64,000 bases of DNA from the NCBI RefSeq assembly GCF_000472385.1, contig NZ_AWZU01000001.1, forward strand, positions 349,371-413,370, in the 5' to 3' direction. The notes beneath the pieces are model-generated. The model was not told the origin of the DNA. It did no database searches and saw nothing but the letters and a program-made list of their open reading frames with translations. Both the position numbers and the translations under genes were made by a program. Below, piece after piece: positions 27,231-35,654 of the stretch. How positions within the stretch are numbered: the first letter of the stretch is position 1; each line of letters begins with the position of its first letter. Origin of the DNA: Bradyrhizobium sp. ARR65 (GTDB lineage Bacteria; Pseudomonadota; Alphaproteobacteria; Rhizobiales; Xanthobacteraceae).

Positions 27231-28415
27231 ATGCTCAACAGTCTCGATCTCGAAGGTCGTCCGCAGGACACGAGGGTCGTTGTCGCCATGTCCGGCGGCG
27301 TGGACTCCTCGACGACGGCTGCGTTGTTGAAGGCGGAGGGCTATGACGTTGTCGGCATCACGCTGCAGCTTTACGACCATGGCGCGGCCACGCACCGCAA
27401 GGGCGCCTGCTGCGCCGGCCAAGACATCCACGACGCCCGCGACGTGGCCGAGCGGATCGGCATTCCGCATTACGTGCTCGATTATGAAGACCGCTTCCGC
27501 GAATCGGTGATCGACAATTTCGCTGCAAGCTACGCTTCGGGCGAAACACCGGTCCCCTGCATCGAGTGCAATCGTGCAATCAAGTTTCGCGACCTGCTCA
27601 AGACGGCGCGCGAGCTTGGCGCGGCGGCGCTGGCGACCGGCCATTATGTCGCCTCGCGGCGGCTTGCCGACGGATCGCGCGCGCTGGTCTGTGCCGCCGA
27701 TGCCGATCGCGACCAGAGCTATTTCTTGTTCGCCACGACACGGGAGCAGTTGGAATATTTGCGCTTCCCGCTCGGCGACATGACAAAGCAGCAGACGCGT
27801 GAGCTGGCGCGGCGCTTTGGCCTTTCGGTTGCCGACAAGCACGACAGCCAGGACATCTGCTTTGTTCCGACCGGGCGCTATACCGATATCATCAGCCGCC
27901 TGCGGCCGAATGCGATGGAGCCCGGCGACATCGTCGACGTCGACGGCCGTGTGCTCGGCCGTCACCAGGGCATTGCGCATTTCACCGTCGGCCAGCGCAA
28001 GGGGCTGGGGATCGCGGCCGGAAGCCCGCTTTATGTCGTGCGGCTCGATGCCGCGAGCCGGCGCGTCGTGGTTGGTCCGCGCGAGGCGTTGCGGATGGAC
28101 CGCATCCAGCTTCGCGACGTGAATTGGATCGGCGACGGTGATCTCGATGCCGCCGTTGCGGGCGGGCTTGAGATTTACGTCCGGGTGCGATCGACGCGTG
28201 CGCCGCAGCCGGCCTGGCTGCGGGGCTCAAGCGGGCATTATGAGGTCGAGCTGGTCGTGGGCGAAGAGGGCGTGTCGCCGGGGCAGGCCTGCGTGTTCTA
28301 TGATGCAGCGGCGGGACAGGCGCGCGTGCTCGGCGGCGGTTTCATTCAGAGCGCGGCGGCCAAGCGCGTGGCCACAGGTGCTGCGCGGCCGTTGGTCGAA
28401 GCGATACGCGGGTAA
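27231..28415 (+). CDS. mnmA: tRNA-specific 2-thiouridylase MnmA
   Basis: 394 residues. Puts sulfur on U34 of tRNAs for Lys, Glu and Gln. PP-loop SGGVDSS at 21-27; catalytic cysteines in [10 protein letters not shown] and [14 protein letters not shown]; the binding loop around [32 protein letters not shown]-terminal beta-barrel with [20 protein letters not shown] 27231 (MLNSLDLEG) is preferred; a GTG at 27219 is possible, and neither has a strong ribosome-binding site. The following pmtA begins 20 bp after its stop. Confidence 0.97.
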   Translation: MLNSLDLEGRPQDTRVVVAMSGGVDSSTTAALLKAEGYDVVGITLQLYDHGAATHRKGACCAGQDIHDARDVAERIGIPHYVLDYEDRFRESVIDNFAASYASGETPVPCIECNRAIKFRDLLKTARELGAAALATGHYVASRRLADGSRALVCAADADRDQSYFLFATTREQLEYLRFPLGDMTKQQTRELARRFGLSVADKHDSQDICFVPTGRYTDIISRLRPNAMEPGDIVDVDGRVLGRHQGIAHFTVGQRKGLGIAAGSPLYVVRLDAASRRVVVGPREALRMDRIQLRDVNWIGDGDLDAAVAGGLEIYVRVRSTRAPQPAWLRGSSGHYEVELVVGEEGVSPGQACVFYDAAAGQARVLGGGFIQSAAAKRVATGAARPLVEAIRG

Positions 28416-28435
28416 GCGTTCGGGGCGCAGGGGGG

Positions 28436-29074
28436 ATGGCTTCCGACATCGACCGCGCAGGGGTCGAAAAGGCCTACGAGCGCTGGGCACCGGTTTACGA
28501 TCTGGTGTTCGGCAAGGTCTTCGATCAGGGCCGCCAATCCACCATTGCGGTGGCAGATCGCATCGGCGGACGCATCCTTGATGTCGGCGTTGGGACGGGC
28601 CTTTCGCTGTCGGATTATTCGCGTACGACCCGGATCTGCGGCGTCGATATTTCGGAACCGATGCTGCGCAAGGCGCAAAACCGCGTGCGCGCGCTCGGTC
28701 TTGGCAATGTCGAATTGCTCGCGGTGATGGACGCCAAGAACTTGGCGTTCAAGGATGGTTCCTTCGACGCGGTGGTGGCGCAATACGTCATCACTGCGGT
28801 ACCCGATCCCGAAGCAACGCTCGATGACTTCGTTCGCGTGTTAAAGCCCGGCGGCGAACTGATTTTGGTCAATCACATTGGCGCGGAGAGCGGGCCGCGC
28901 CGTGCGTTCGAGCTTGCATTTGCGCCGCTCGCGCGCCGGCTCGGCTGGCGACCGGAGTTTCCCTGGCAGCGCCTGGTCAACTGGGCACAAAAACACGGCG
29001 GGGTCGCTCTGACCGAGCGTCGCGCGATGCCTCCGCTCGGGCATTTTTCCCTGATCCGTTACCGCAAAACGTAA
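28436..29074 (+). CDS. pmtA: Phosphatidylethanolamine N-methyltransferase-like SAM enzyme (PmtA type)
   Basis: 212 residues. Class I SAM-dependent methyltransferase with motif I ILDVGVGTGLSLSDY, motif II GVDISEPMLRKAQNRV, FDAVVAQYVITAVPDPEATL, LKPGGELILVNHIGAESG and a C-terminal PPLGHFSLIRYRK. It resembles the soluble rhizobial PmtA enzymes that methylate phosphatidylethanolamine on the way to phosphatidylcholine; this is from memory of the family. It is close behind mnmA and probably co-transcribed. A related methyltransferase with another lipid substrate cannot be excluded. Confidence 0.75.
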   Translation: MASDIDRAGVEKAYERWAPVYDLVFGKVFDQGRQSTIAVADRIGGRILDVGVGTGLSLSDYSRTTRICGVDISEPMLRKAQNRVRALGLGNVELLAVMDAKNLAFKDGSFDAVVAQYVITAVPDPEATLDDFVRVLKPGGELILVNHIGAESGPRRAFELAFAPLARRLGWRPEFPWQRLVNWAQKHGGVALTERRAMPPLGHFSLIRYRKT

Positions 29075-29119
29075 TGATTGGGAACCGGAACCTCCGCCTG
29101 TGGGGTGTGTTTTCGCTGC

Positions 29120-29480
29120 ATGCAGTTGAAACCGACCCTGATTCTTTCGACAATGCTGGCGGCTCTTGCTGCGGCACACGCGCAAGCGCCGCCTGCACCT
29201 TCAACCCCGATGGCGGAGACCGCCCCTCCAACCGCAGGGGACTGAGTGCGCGCCGACCGCCAAAACCACTCCGGATCACGGCCCGAACGCGACGGAGGGG
29301 AAAACAGTTGGCCAGGCGAATGAGGCGCTTGGCGACAAGCTTGCCAAATCCAACGGGGTATTGTGCCCGCCGGCGGGCGTCGATCCCCAAATGCGGGCGC
29401 CGCCGCCCGAAGCTGGCACAACACCCGTGATCCCGCCGCCCGGCAGCCCCGGCGGCAATCCCAATGTGCAGCCAAAATAA
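29120..29480 (+). pseudogene. Secreted Pro/Ala-rich protein split by a one-base frameshift
   Basis: ATG 29120 opens a signal peptide (MQLKPTLILSTMLAALAAAH, cleaved near AHAQA) and an Ala/Pro stretch, but the frame stops at 29246. The +1 frame continues without a stop to TAA 29480 with protein-like sequence (TEGKTVGQANEALGDKLAKS; VLCPPAGVDP; PPPGSPGGNPNVQPK). Removing one G from GGGG at 29237-29240 joins both parts into one 119-residue secreted protein. This is either a real frameshift, a slipping homopolymer or a sequencing error. Family unknown. Confidence 0.6.
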
Positions 29481-29595
29481 GACGGCGTTGCAATAGCTTA
29501 AAGAACCGGCGCGGCTTGCTTGACAGGCGCGAGACGTGCTCCTTATATGCGGCGCGTTCGCGCCCGCGGCTCTTCGTCTCGCGCGCGTGTGCCGT

Positions 29596-29672
29596 GGCGG
29601 GGTAGCTCAGCTGGTTAGAGCACGGGAATCATAATCCTGGGGTCGGGGGTTCGAGTCCCTCCCCCGCTACCA
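29596..29672 (+). tRNA. tRNA-Met (CAT), elongator-type
   Basis: 77 nt with acceptor GGCGGGG/CCCCGCT, D-arm GCTCAGCTGGTTAGAGC, anticodon stem CGGGA/TCCTG with loop ATCATAA (CAT at 29630-29632), T-arm with GGTTCGAGTCC, and an encoded CCA at 29670-29672. It lacks the initiator features (three G-C pairs in the anticodon stem), so it is the elongator methionine tRNA, or possibly the lysidine-modified Ile tRNA; the acceptor stem favours Met. Pair 1-72 is G-T. Confidence 0.95.
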
Positions 29673-30650
29673 CCGCTCCCGATTTTTCTATGCCGACTAC
29701 GATCCCTACGATTTTGTGTCCCGGATGGTAGCGGTCGGTGCGAATTGCATTGGTCGATGAGAACAGCGAAAAGCTGCCGTTCGGGCCGATCCATCTTTCG
29801 GTCCGCCTGTCGCTGCTGCTGTAATGGCCACGACGCGGCGGCCACATCGCAAGCTTGCCCGAGTCACGTCCCTTGTAGCGAAGAGCATCGACCAGGAGCG
29901 AGAAAGCGGGCGAGGGCTGCCGCCGGCTCGGGTAGTACAGGTGGTACCCAGAGAACGGCGGACACCAGTCCGCCAGCACCCGTATAAGGCGGCCTTGCGA
30001 GAGGTAAGGCTGAACGTGGGCTTCCATCAGATAGGCTAGACCGAAACCCTTCAGCGCGGCGTCGAGCAGCGCGCCGGCCCCGTTGAAAACCAGTTGCCCA
30101 TCGACACGGACGTGGAGATCGCGCCCGTTCTTCTCGAACTCCCACGCGTACAAACTGCCGCCGTGCGTAGGAAGGCGCAGGTTGATGCAGTTGTGTTCTG
30201 TCAGGTCCCGTGGGTTGCGAGGCCTCTTGCGGCCCTCGAAATAAGACGCTGCGCCGACGACAGCCATGCGAAGGTTGGGCCCCACTCTCACGGCAATCAT
30301 GTCCTTCGCGACCAATTCGCCGGGACGGATCCCCGCATCGTACTGGGCGGCGACGATGTTCGTGAGGCCGTAGTCGATCAGCACTTCGACCTTGATGTCG
30401 GGGTAGCTCGGAAGAATCTTCGCAAGGCCCGGCATGAGGATGGCTTGAGCCGCGTATTCCGTCGCCGTGATCCGGATCGTGCCGGCGGGCTTCTCCCGCA
30501 GTTCGCTCAGGGCCGCCAGCTCGGCGTCCATCTCCTCGATCTTCGGACCGATCTTCAGGAACAGCCGTTCTCCGGCCTGAGTTGGGGTGACGCTACGCGT
30601 CGTGCGATTCAGAAGCCTCACGCCGATGCGCTCTTCGAGGTTGCGGACGA
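29629..30650 (-). pseudogene. LysR-family regulator, truncated at both ends
   Basis: A LysR regulator without its start. The frame shows the end of the helix-turn-helix ([20 protein letters not shown]), the linker and an intact substrate domain (GTIRITATEYAAQAILMPGL to DALRYKG). Upstream, the homology stops at about 30650, where a cupin fragment in the opposite orientation begins. Downstream of DALRYKG (about 29880) the normal stop is lost and the frame runs on for ~85 codons into the antisense of the tRNA-Met gene. It probably no longer binds DNA. Confidence 0.8.
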
Positions 30651-30800
30651 GGCGACGTCGTGTGGTTTCCGCCGGGAATGAAGCATTGGCACGGCGCTTC
30701 GCCGACTACAGCTATGACCCACATCGCAATCCAAGAATCGCTAGGGGGCAAGAACGTGGACTGGATGGAGAAGGTCAGCGACGAGCAATACCGGAAGTAA
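30651..30800 (+). pseudogene. C-terminal fragment of a cupin-domain protein
   Basis: In frame to TAA at 30798-30800 the sequence reads [20 protein letters not shown] and then MTHIAIQES...[14 protein letters not shown], the second half of a small cupin of the mandelonitrile-lyase/carboxymuconolactone type, including the metal-ligand motif HWHG. The N-terminal half is missing. The fragment starts exactly where the opposite-strand LysR homology ends, so one deletion removed both 5' ends and the shared promoter region. Confidence 0.75.
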
Positions 30801-30835
30801 TCAAGGTTGCTCGGCGCGATGGCCAGGCACGCTGG

Positions 30836-30919
30836 CCCGAGCCCTTGCTCGGATGCGGTCGCTTTCGTTGTCGGCCATGCCATGGTGATCGATGGCGAGC
30901 GCTGCCTAAGCGACGGCTA
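30836..30919 (+). pseudogene. C-terminal remnant of a short-chain dehydrogenase (SDR)
   Basis: The frame ending TAA 30917-30919 reads CSDAVAFVVGHAMVIDGE, the conserved C-terminal strand and helix of classical SDRs (usually SDASSFVVGHAMVVDGG). Nothing of the Rossmann N-terminus (TGxxxGIG) is seen upstream. It follows the cupin remnant on the same strand, as in LysR/cupin/SDR clusters. Confidence 0.6.
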
Positions 30920-31040
30920 AGAAGCTCGCTTCAACGAACAGAGGCTAAAGGAGCCTCGGCCCCTGGTTGAGAAGGTCGGCACGAAGCGATATCGAGTGTA
31001 ACGGCCCGGCGCATAGATTCCGAGTTTCGAAGGAGTTCGC

Positions 31041-31754
31041 ATGAAACCGCATGTCATTTGCCTTATGGCTTGCAGCGTGGACGGTCGAACGCTCCCAAGC
31101 CGCTGGCGTCCCAAGGGCGCGGCCGGAGATGTATTCGAGCGCGCGCACGAAGAGCTCGCCGGCGACGCCTGGCTCATCGGCCGCGTCACCGGCCAGGAGT
31201 TTGCGAAGGGCAAGCCTTATCCCGCTTCGGCGAAGGAAACCTTTCCGCGAGGGCCCTGGTTCGCACGGCGCGACGCCAGGGCCTACGGTGTCGTGCTCGA
31301 CGCGCACGGCAAGATCGCTTGGGGCCGTTCTGATATCGGCGGCGATCCGATTGTGGTCGTCCTTTCCGAGTCGGTGCCGGACGCGCACCTGGCGGCTCTG
31401 CGCGGCGAGGGCGTGTCCTATGTCTTTGCCGGAAAATCCCAACTCGACCTTTCGCTCACGCTGGACATTCTCAATCGCGAACTCGGCGTGAAGCGCCTGC
31501 TCCTCGAAGGCGGAGGCGGAACGAACGGAGCCTTTCTGCGTGCGGGACTGGTCGACGAACTCAATCTGCTCCTCTGTCCCGCCGTGGACGGCGCGAAGGG
31601 CGCACCAAGCCTATTCGATTCCACAGAGGGGGAGGCGGATCAACGAGCTCCAGTTTCCGCCATGATGTTGGAGAGCAACCAAGCTCTGGAGGGTGGTGTA
31701 GTGCTCCTCAGATACCGGATCGAAAACGCGCCATCCCAAGCGGCCGGTCAATAG
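31041..31754 (+). CDS. RibD C-terminal / dihydrofolate reductase family protein
   Basis: 237 residues. MKPHVICLMACSVDGRT, WLIGRVTGQEF, VKRLLLEGGGGTNGAFLRAG and LVDELNLLLCPAVDG are the NADPH-binding and fold motifs of the RibD C-terminal (DHFR-like) family. Stand-alone members reduce varied substrates; none is known here. ATG 31041 has GAAGGAG upstream. It is the first intact gene after the decayed LysR/cupin/SDR stretch. Confidence 0.92.
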   Translation: MKPHVICLMACSVDGRTLPSRWRPKGAAGDVFERAHEELAGDAWLIGRVTGQEFAKGKPYPASAKETFPRGPWFARRDARAYGVVLDAHGKIAWGRSDIGGDPIVVVLSESVPDAHLAALRGEGVSYVFAGKSQLDLSLTLDILNRELGVKRLLLEGGGGTNGAFLRAGLVDELNLLLCPAVDGAKGAPSLFDSTEGEADQRAPVSAMMLESNQALEGGVVLLRYRIENAPSQAAGQ

Positions 31755-31870
31755 GCTCCAGTAGCCGTCTCGCGCTCGTTCATCGCGCGATAGTCCGTCG
31801 GCGCTGAGGCGCTTATCGGCGTCTCGCTGTTCGGCGGAGTCAAAGGTCGTTTCGGCGAAGCGGCCGCTAT

Positions 31871-33106
31871 CTATCCACTTCGCTCAACCGACAACCCGAA
31901 CAGCGGACGCAATCGCGTCCCGAGAATGCTGCCGGCGAACGCTGCCGCTAACCACAGCCAGCCGTGCAGGCTTCCCGAGGCGATGCCGCTGAAGTAGGCG
32001 CCGATGTTGCAGCCGTAGGCGAGGCGCGCGCCGTAGCCAAGCAGGAGGCCACCGACAACAGCGCACAGGAGTGAGCGCGCCGGGATGCGCCAGCTCGGCG
32101 CAAACTTTCCGGCGATGCCAGCCGCCGTGAGCGCGCCCAGGATGATCCCGAAGTCCATCACTGACGTCACATCGCGGAATATGCTCTGATGCAGTGCCGC
32201 CGATCGGGCTGGGTTCTGCCAATAACCCCAGGATGCGACATCGGCTCCCGTCAGCGCGAATAACTTCGAGCCCCATAGCGCGAACGCCGAGGTCACTCCC
32301 CACGGCCTTCCAGCAAGATAGAGCGTCGCGAAGTTGCCCAGTGCGAGAGCGACGGCACCTGCGGCGAGTGGCCACGGCCCACGCAGTGCGCGCCGCCAGC
32401 CGCGATGGCTTGGTGCAGCACTAGTCAGCAGTGTGCCGTGTCGGCGTTTCTCGATCACCCAGGTGGCGATCGCGATCGCGCCAAAGACCGCCAGACTGAT
32501 CGCGAGCGCTGGTCCCCAGCCAAGCGTCTCAATAAGCGAAATGGAGCCGATGTTCGGCTGCGCCGACCACCAGGGCAGATGCAACGCGCCAATAGCGGAA
32601 CCTATGATGAAAAAGCCAAGCGTGACGAACATCCGCATGTTGCCGCCACCGGCGGTGTAAAGAGTTCCCGATGCGCAGCCTCCACCGAGTTGCATGCCGA
32701 TACCGAACAGGAAAGCACCGACGAGAACCGACGCTCCAACAGCGCCATACTCGCCGTGGACAGCTTGTCCGAACAGTGATCCATGCGCGAGCGTTGGAAA
32801 GAACAGCACGACCGCGATCGCGAGCATGAGCATCTGTGCGCGCAGCCCTGCGCCGCGCCCATCGGCGATGAAGACCCGCCATGCCGAGGTAAAGCCGAAT
32901 AGTGCGTGATAAAGGACAAGTCCAAGAAACCCGCCCAACACGAACAGTGCCCCCAGCCGCCAAGAGTAGGCATCTGCAAGAGCAACAGCGCCTGATGCCA
33001 GAGCACCCAGCCCGACCATCACTACGGCCTTGTTAATTGAATTCGGCTCTGAAATGCGTGGGTGATCGGGCGCGAGCAGTCTTGCGTCGACGGAGAGGTC
33101 GGTCAT
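31871..33106 (-). CDS. YeeE/YedE family sulfur-compound transporter (TsuA-like)
   Basis: 411 residues, about ten membrane helices. Two homologous halves each carry the family motif with an essential cysteine: QLGGGCASGTLYTAGGG and RLAYGCNIGAYFSGIASGS. In the studied homologue these cysteines pass thiosulfate across the membrane. A role in thiosulfate or related sulfur import is likely; the ligand is inferred. ATG 33106 is chosen over a TTG one codon upstream. No TusA-like gene lies next to it. Confidence 0.93.
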   Translation of the reverse strand: MTDLSVDARLLAPDHPRISEPNSINKAVVMVGLGALASGAVALADAYSWRLGALFVLGGFLGLVLYHALFGFTSAWRVFIADGRGAGLRAQMLMLAIAVVLFFPTLAHGSLFGQAVHGEYGAVGASVLVGAFLFGIGMQLGGGCASGTLYTAGGGNMRMFVTLGFFIIGSAIGALHLPWWSAQPNIGSISLIETLGWGPALAISLAVFGAIAIATWVIEKRRHGTLLTSAAPSHRGWRRALRGPWPLAAGAVALALGNFATLYLAGRPWGVTSAFALWGSKLFALTGADVASWGYWQNPARSAALHQSIFRDVTSVMDFGIILGALTAAGIAGKFAPSWRIPARSLLCAVVGGLLLGYGARLAYGCNIGAYFSGIASGSLHGWLWLAAAFAGSILGTRLRPLFGLSVERSG

Positions 33107-33570
33107 CAAAGTCCCAAGAATTTAAGGGTGGCGACCACGATCTAGAGACAGTCCTGTCGACCGCAACTGGACGCGATCAGAAAAGAACTTCATTCCCTTT
33201 AGATTGCTGCCGGTGAAACGTGCATCCTTTGATCGGGAGCAAGAATAGAATGGCAAGGAATGGCGCGCATCCGTTGTCAGGCTCCAGCACCCCTCTCAAT
33301 TTCCGAAACGAGTCCGATCCGGTCCCGTGGGGCCAGTCTTGCTGTAGCCTGGTGTTGATCCAGAAGCCGGATGCTCCCTCAGCTAACCAGCAAGCTCCCG
33401 GCAGACGAAGGAAGCGGCGGTGTGCCCTAACGCCGGGTTCTGGAACGTGGTACCTGGGGAACACCTCACCCTTCGCGGAAGTTGATGCGGCGATCAGCGG
33501 TCGACGCCTCCAGGTCTCGGTTCGTTCTTTGGGCCTGAGAAGCTCCGACGTGTAGCGGTCAATTTGAATC
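33107..33570. other. Intergenic region of 464 bp, nothing assigned
   Basis: Both strands have open frames of up to 138 codons but with no credible domain, start or codon pattern. The middle (33330-33560) has an unusual composition for intergenic DNA and may be a decayed element or a structured RNA; I cannot name it. Confidence 0.4.
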
Positions 33571-34515
33571 ATGCTAGCAGCGACCAATCGCACGATTGCC
33601 GTGTTCGGGGGAACTGGCTTCCTTGGACGTCGCGTCGTTCGGCACCTGCGCTCCAGCGAATTTCGCGTTCGGATTGTGTCCAGGCATGCAGATCAAGCGC
33701 AGCGCTCGTTTGGCTCTGATGATTCTCACCTCCAATTTGCTCAAGCCGACATCCAGCACGAGCGGTCAGTCGCCGATGCGCTTGCCGGCGCTTACGGGAC
33801 GGTGAATGCGGTCAGCCTTTACGTCGAGCAGGGGCGAGTGGCTTTCCATTCCATTCATGTCGATTCCGCGCGACGGGTAGCCGCTCAGGCTCGGCTGGCC
33901 GGGGTCCAGCGGCTCGTTCATGTTTCGGGAATTGGCGCCAATAGCCGCTCGTCATCGCGGTACATCCGAATGCGAGGCGAAGGGGAATTAGCGGTTCGGG
34001 CCGCATTCGAGGACGCTATTCTAGTCCGTCCGGCGGTCATGTTCGGAGAGGATGACGCGTTCGTCGCGACCATCCTCGAACTCCTTGGTAAGCTTCCGAT
34101 CTATCCAATGTTCGGCCGGGGCCTGACCAGGTTGCAGCCAGTCGATGCGGAAGATGTCGCGGAAGCGATTACTCAGCTCTTTCTGCGAGCCGAAACGCGT
34201 TCGAGACTATTCGAGCTTGGTGGCCCTCGCGTCTACTCTTACCAGGAATTACTCAGGACTGTTGCGCGCGAGGCCGGCCTCTCGCCTGTCCTTGTTCCGA
34301 TTCCGTTTGCTGCTTGGCACGCTCTGGCTTGGCTTTCGGAGATGCTTCCGCGCCCACTCCTCGCCCGTAATCAGGTTGAGCTCATGCAGATCGACACCGT
34401 TGCGTCGCCCGAGATCGCTGGATTTGCCGAGCTTGGGATGACGCCACATTCGATCGAGGAAACGGTCCAAAAGCTTTTGTTGAGACGAGACGCACGCCTC
34501 GGGCGAATTGTTTAG
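33571..34515 (+). CDS. NAD(P)H-binding epimerase-like protein (NDUFA9/complex I 39-kDa type)
   Basis: 314 residues. Atypical SDR: N-terminal nucleotide loop AVFGGTGFLGRRVVRHL, a VQRLVHVSGIGANSRSSSRYIRMRGEGE segment with the catalytic-type Tyr and Arg, VRPAVMFGEDDAF and LFELGGPRVYSYQELLRTV. It matches the complex-I NDUFA9-like subfamily common in alphaproteobacteria, which often works as a membrane-associated redox or assembly factor. It lies 75 bp before the amidohydrolase gene on the same strand. Confidence 0.88.
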   Translation: MLAATNRTIAVFGGTGFLGRRVVRHLRSSEFRVRIVSRHADQAQRSFGSDDSHLQFAQADIQHERSVADALAGAYGTVNAVSLYVEQGRVAFHSIHVDSARRVAAQARLAGVQRLVHVSGIGANSRSSSRYIRMRGEGELAVRAAFEDAILVRPAVMFGEDDAFVATILELLGKLPIYPMFGRGLTRLQPVDAEDVAEAITQLFLRAETRSRLFELGGPRVYSYQELLRTVAREAGLSPVLVPIPFAAWHALAWLSEMLPRPLLARNQVELMQIDTVASPEIAGFAELGMTPHSIEETVQKLLLRRDARLGRIV

Positions 34516-34589
34516 GGAGAGCTTCCGGAAAATCGCCACCATTCGCATCAAGCATCAGCGTCATCCCGCGACATCGGAGCATCGAGGCC

Positions 34590-35561
34590 ATGCGCACCAT
34601 CACGCTTGAAGAGCATTTCGCGACGCCGGGCTTTCTGGACGGCCCCGGCCGCGACCTCAGGGAACAGGCGCGCCAGGTCGGCAGCCGTGCCGAGCGGCTG
34701 ATGCGCGACTTGTGCGACATCGGCGACGGGCGGATCGCCCAGATGGATGCCGCCGGCATCGACATGCAGGTCGTCTCGCTGACCGCACCGGGTGTCGAGC
34801 AATTGGAGGCCGCCGAGGCGGTGGTGCTCGCGCGCGAGGCCAATGATGCCCTGGCCGAAGCGATTGCCACGCGACCGACAAGACTGTCCGGCTTCGCTGC
34901 GCTGCCGATTGCAGTCCCCGATCAGGCCGCCAAAGAGCTCGAACGCCGTTTCAGCCACCAGGCCTTCGCCGGTGCCGTGATTAACGGCCATCAGCGCGGA
35001 CGCTACCTCGACGACAAATTTTTTTGGCCGGTGCTGGAGGCCGCCGAATCGCTCGGCGCGCCGATCTATCTCCATCCAACCAGGCCGCCGAAGCCGGTGA
35101 TCGATGCCTCGTTCGGCGGCTTCGCGCCGCTCGTCACCGAGATGCTCGCGGGCCCAGGTTTCGGCTGGCACATCGAAACTGCGGTGCATGTGCTGCGCAT
35201 GGTGCTGGGCGGCGTATTCGACCGCTTCCCCAAGCTGCAGATCGTGATCGGCCATATGGGCGAGGGCCTGCCGTTCTTCATGCAACGGGTCGATGTGATG
35301 CCGATCGAGCTAACTCGGCTCAAGCGCCAGGTCAGCGAATATCTGCGCGAGAATCTGCACTACACCTTTGCCGGCTTTAACTTTCCGCCGACATTTCTCG
35401 ATCTGCTGCTCGAGGTCGGGGTCAGCCGCATCATGTTCTCGGCCGACTATCCTTATGGCTCGATGGCAAAGGCCCGCGCGTTTCTGGAACAGATTCCAGT
35501 TTCTGCGGCCGACCGTGCGCGGATCGCGCATGGCAACGCCGAGAAGCTGTTCAGGCTCTGA
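34590..35561 (+). CDS. Amidohydrolase family (ACMS/gamma-resorcylate decarboxylase-like)
   Basis: 323 residues. Amidohydro_2 TIM barrel: N-terminal ITLEEHFATPGF with a variant of the HxH motif, QMDAAGIDMQVVSLTAPGVE, APIYLHPTRPPK, LQIVIGHMGEGLPFFMQRVD, the tail IMFSADYPYGSM (catalytic Asp) and AHGNAEKLFRL. This pattern fits decarboxylases of hydroxybenzoates and related acids; the substrate is unknown. GAGGCC precedes ATG 34590. It converges with the ComA-like gene. Confidence 0.92.
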   Translation: MRTITLEEHFATPGFLDGPGRDLREQARQVGSRAERLMRDLCDIGDGRIAQMDAAGIDMQVVSLTAPGVEQLEAAEAVVLAREANDALAEAIATRPTRLSGFAALPIAVPDQAAKELERRFSHQAFAGAVINGHQRGRYLDDKFFWPVLEAAESLGAPIYLHPTRPPKPVIDASFGGFAPLVTEMLAGPGFGWHIETAVHVLRMVLGGVFDRFPKLQIVIGHMGEGLPFFMQRVDVMPIELTRLKRQVSEYLRENLHYTFAGFNFPPTFLDLLLEVGVSRIMFSADYPYGSMAKARAFLEQIPVSAADRARIAHGNAEKLFRL

Positions 35562-35654
35562 GCGTGCATACGATCCATCATTTATGTCGGGATTTGTGTC
35601 GAGATTTCGAGCCGGCGAAATGCGGTGCGCAGGAAACCAAATCCGTCCGCTCCG

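Noticed and set aside
33330..33560. Group II intron fragment
   Set aside because: Some strings (GGAACGTGGTACC) recall intron domain I, but no domain V hairpin or reverse transcriptase is present; left as an unexplained segment.
29596..34600. Integrative element at tRNA-Met
   Set aside because: No integrase gene and no second copy of the tRNA 3' end were seen within the window.
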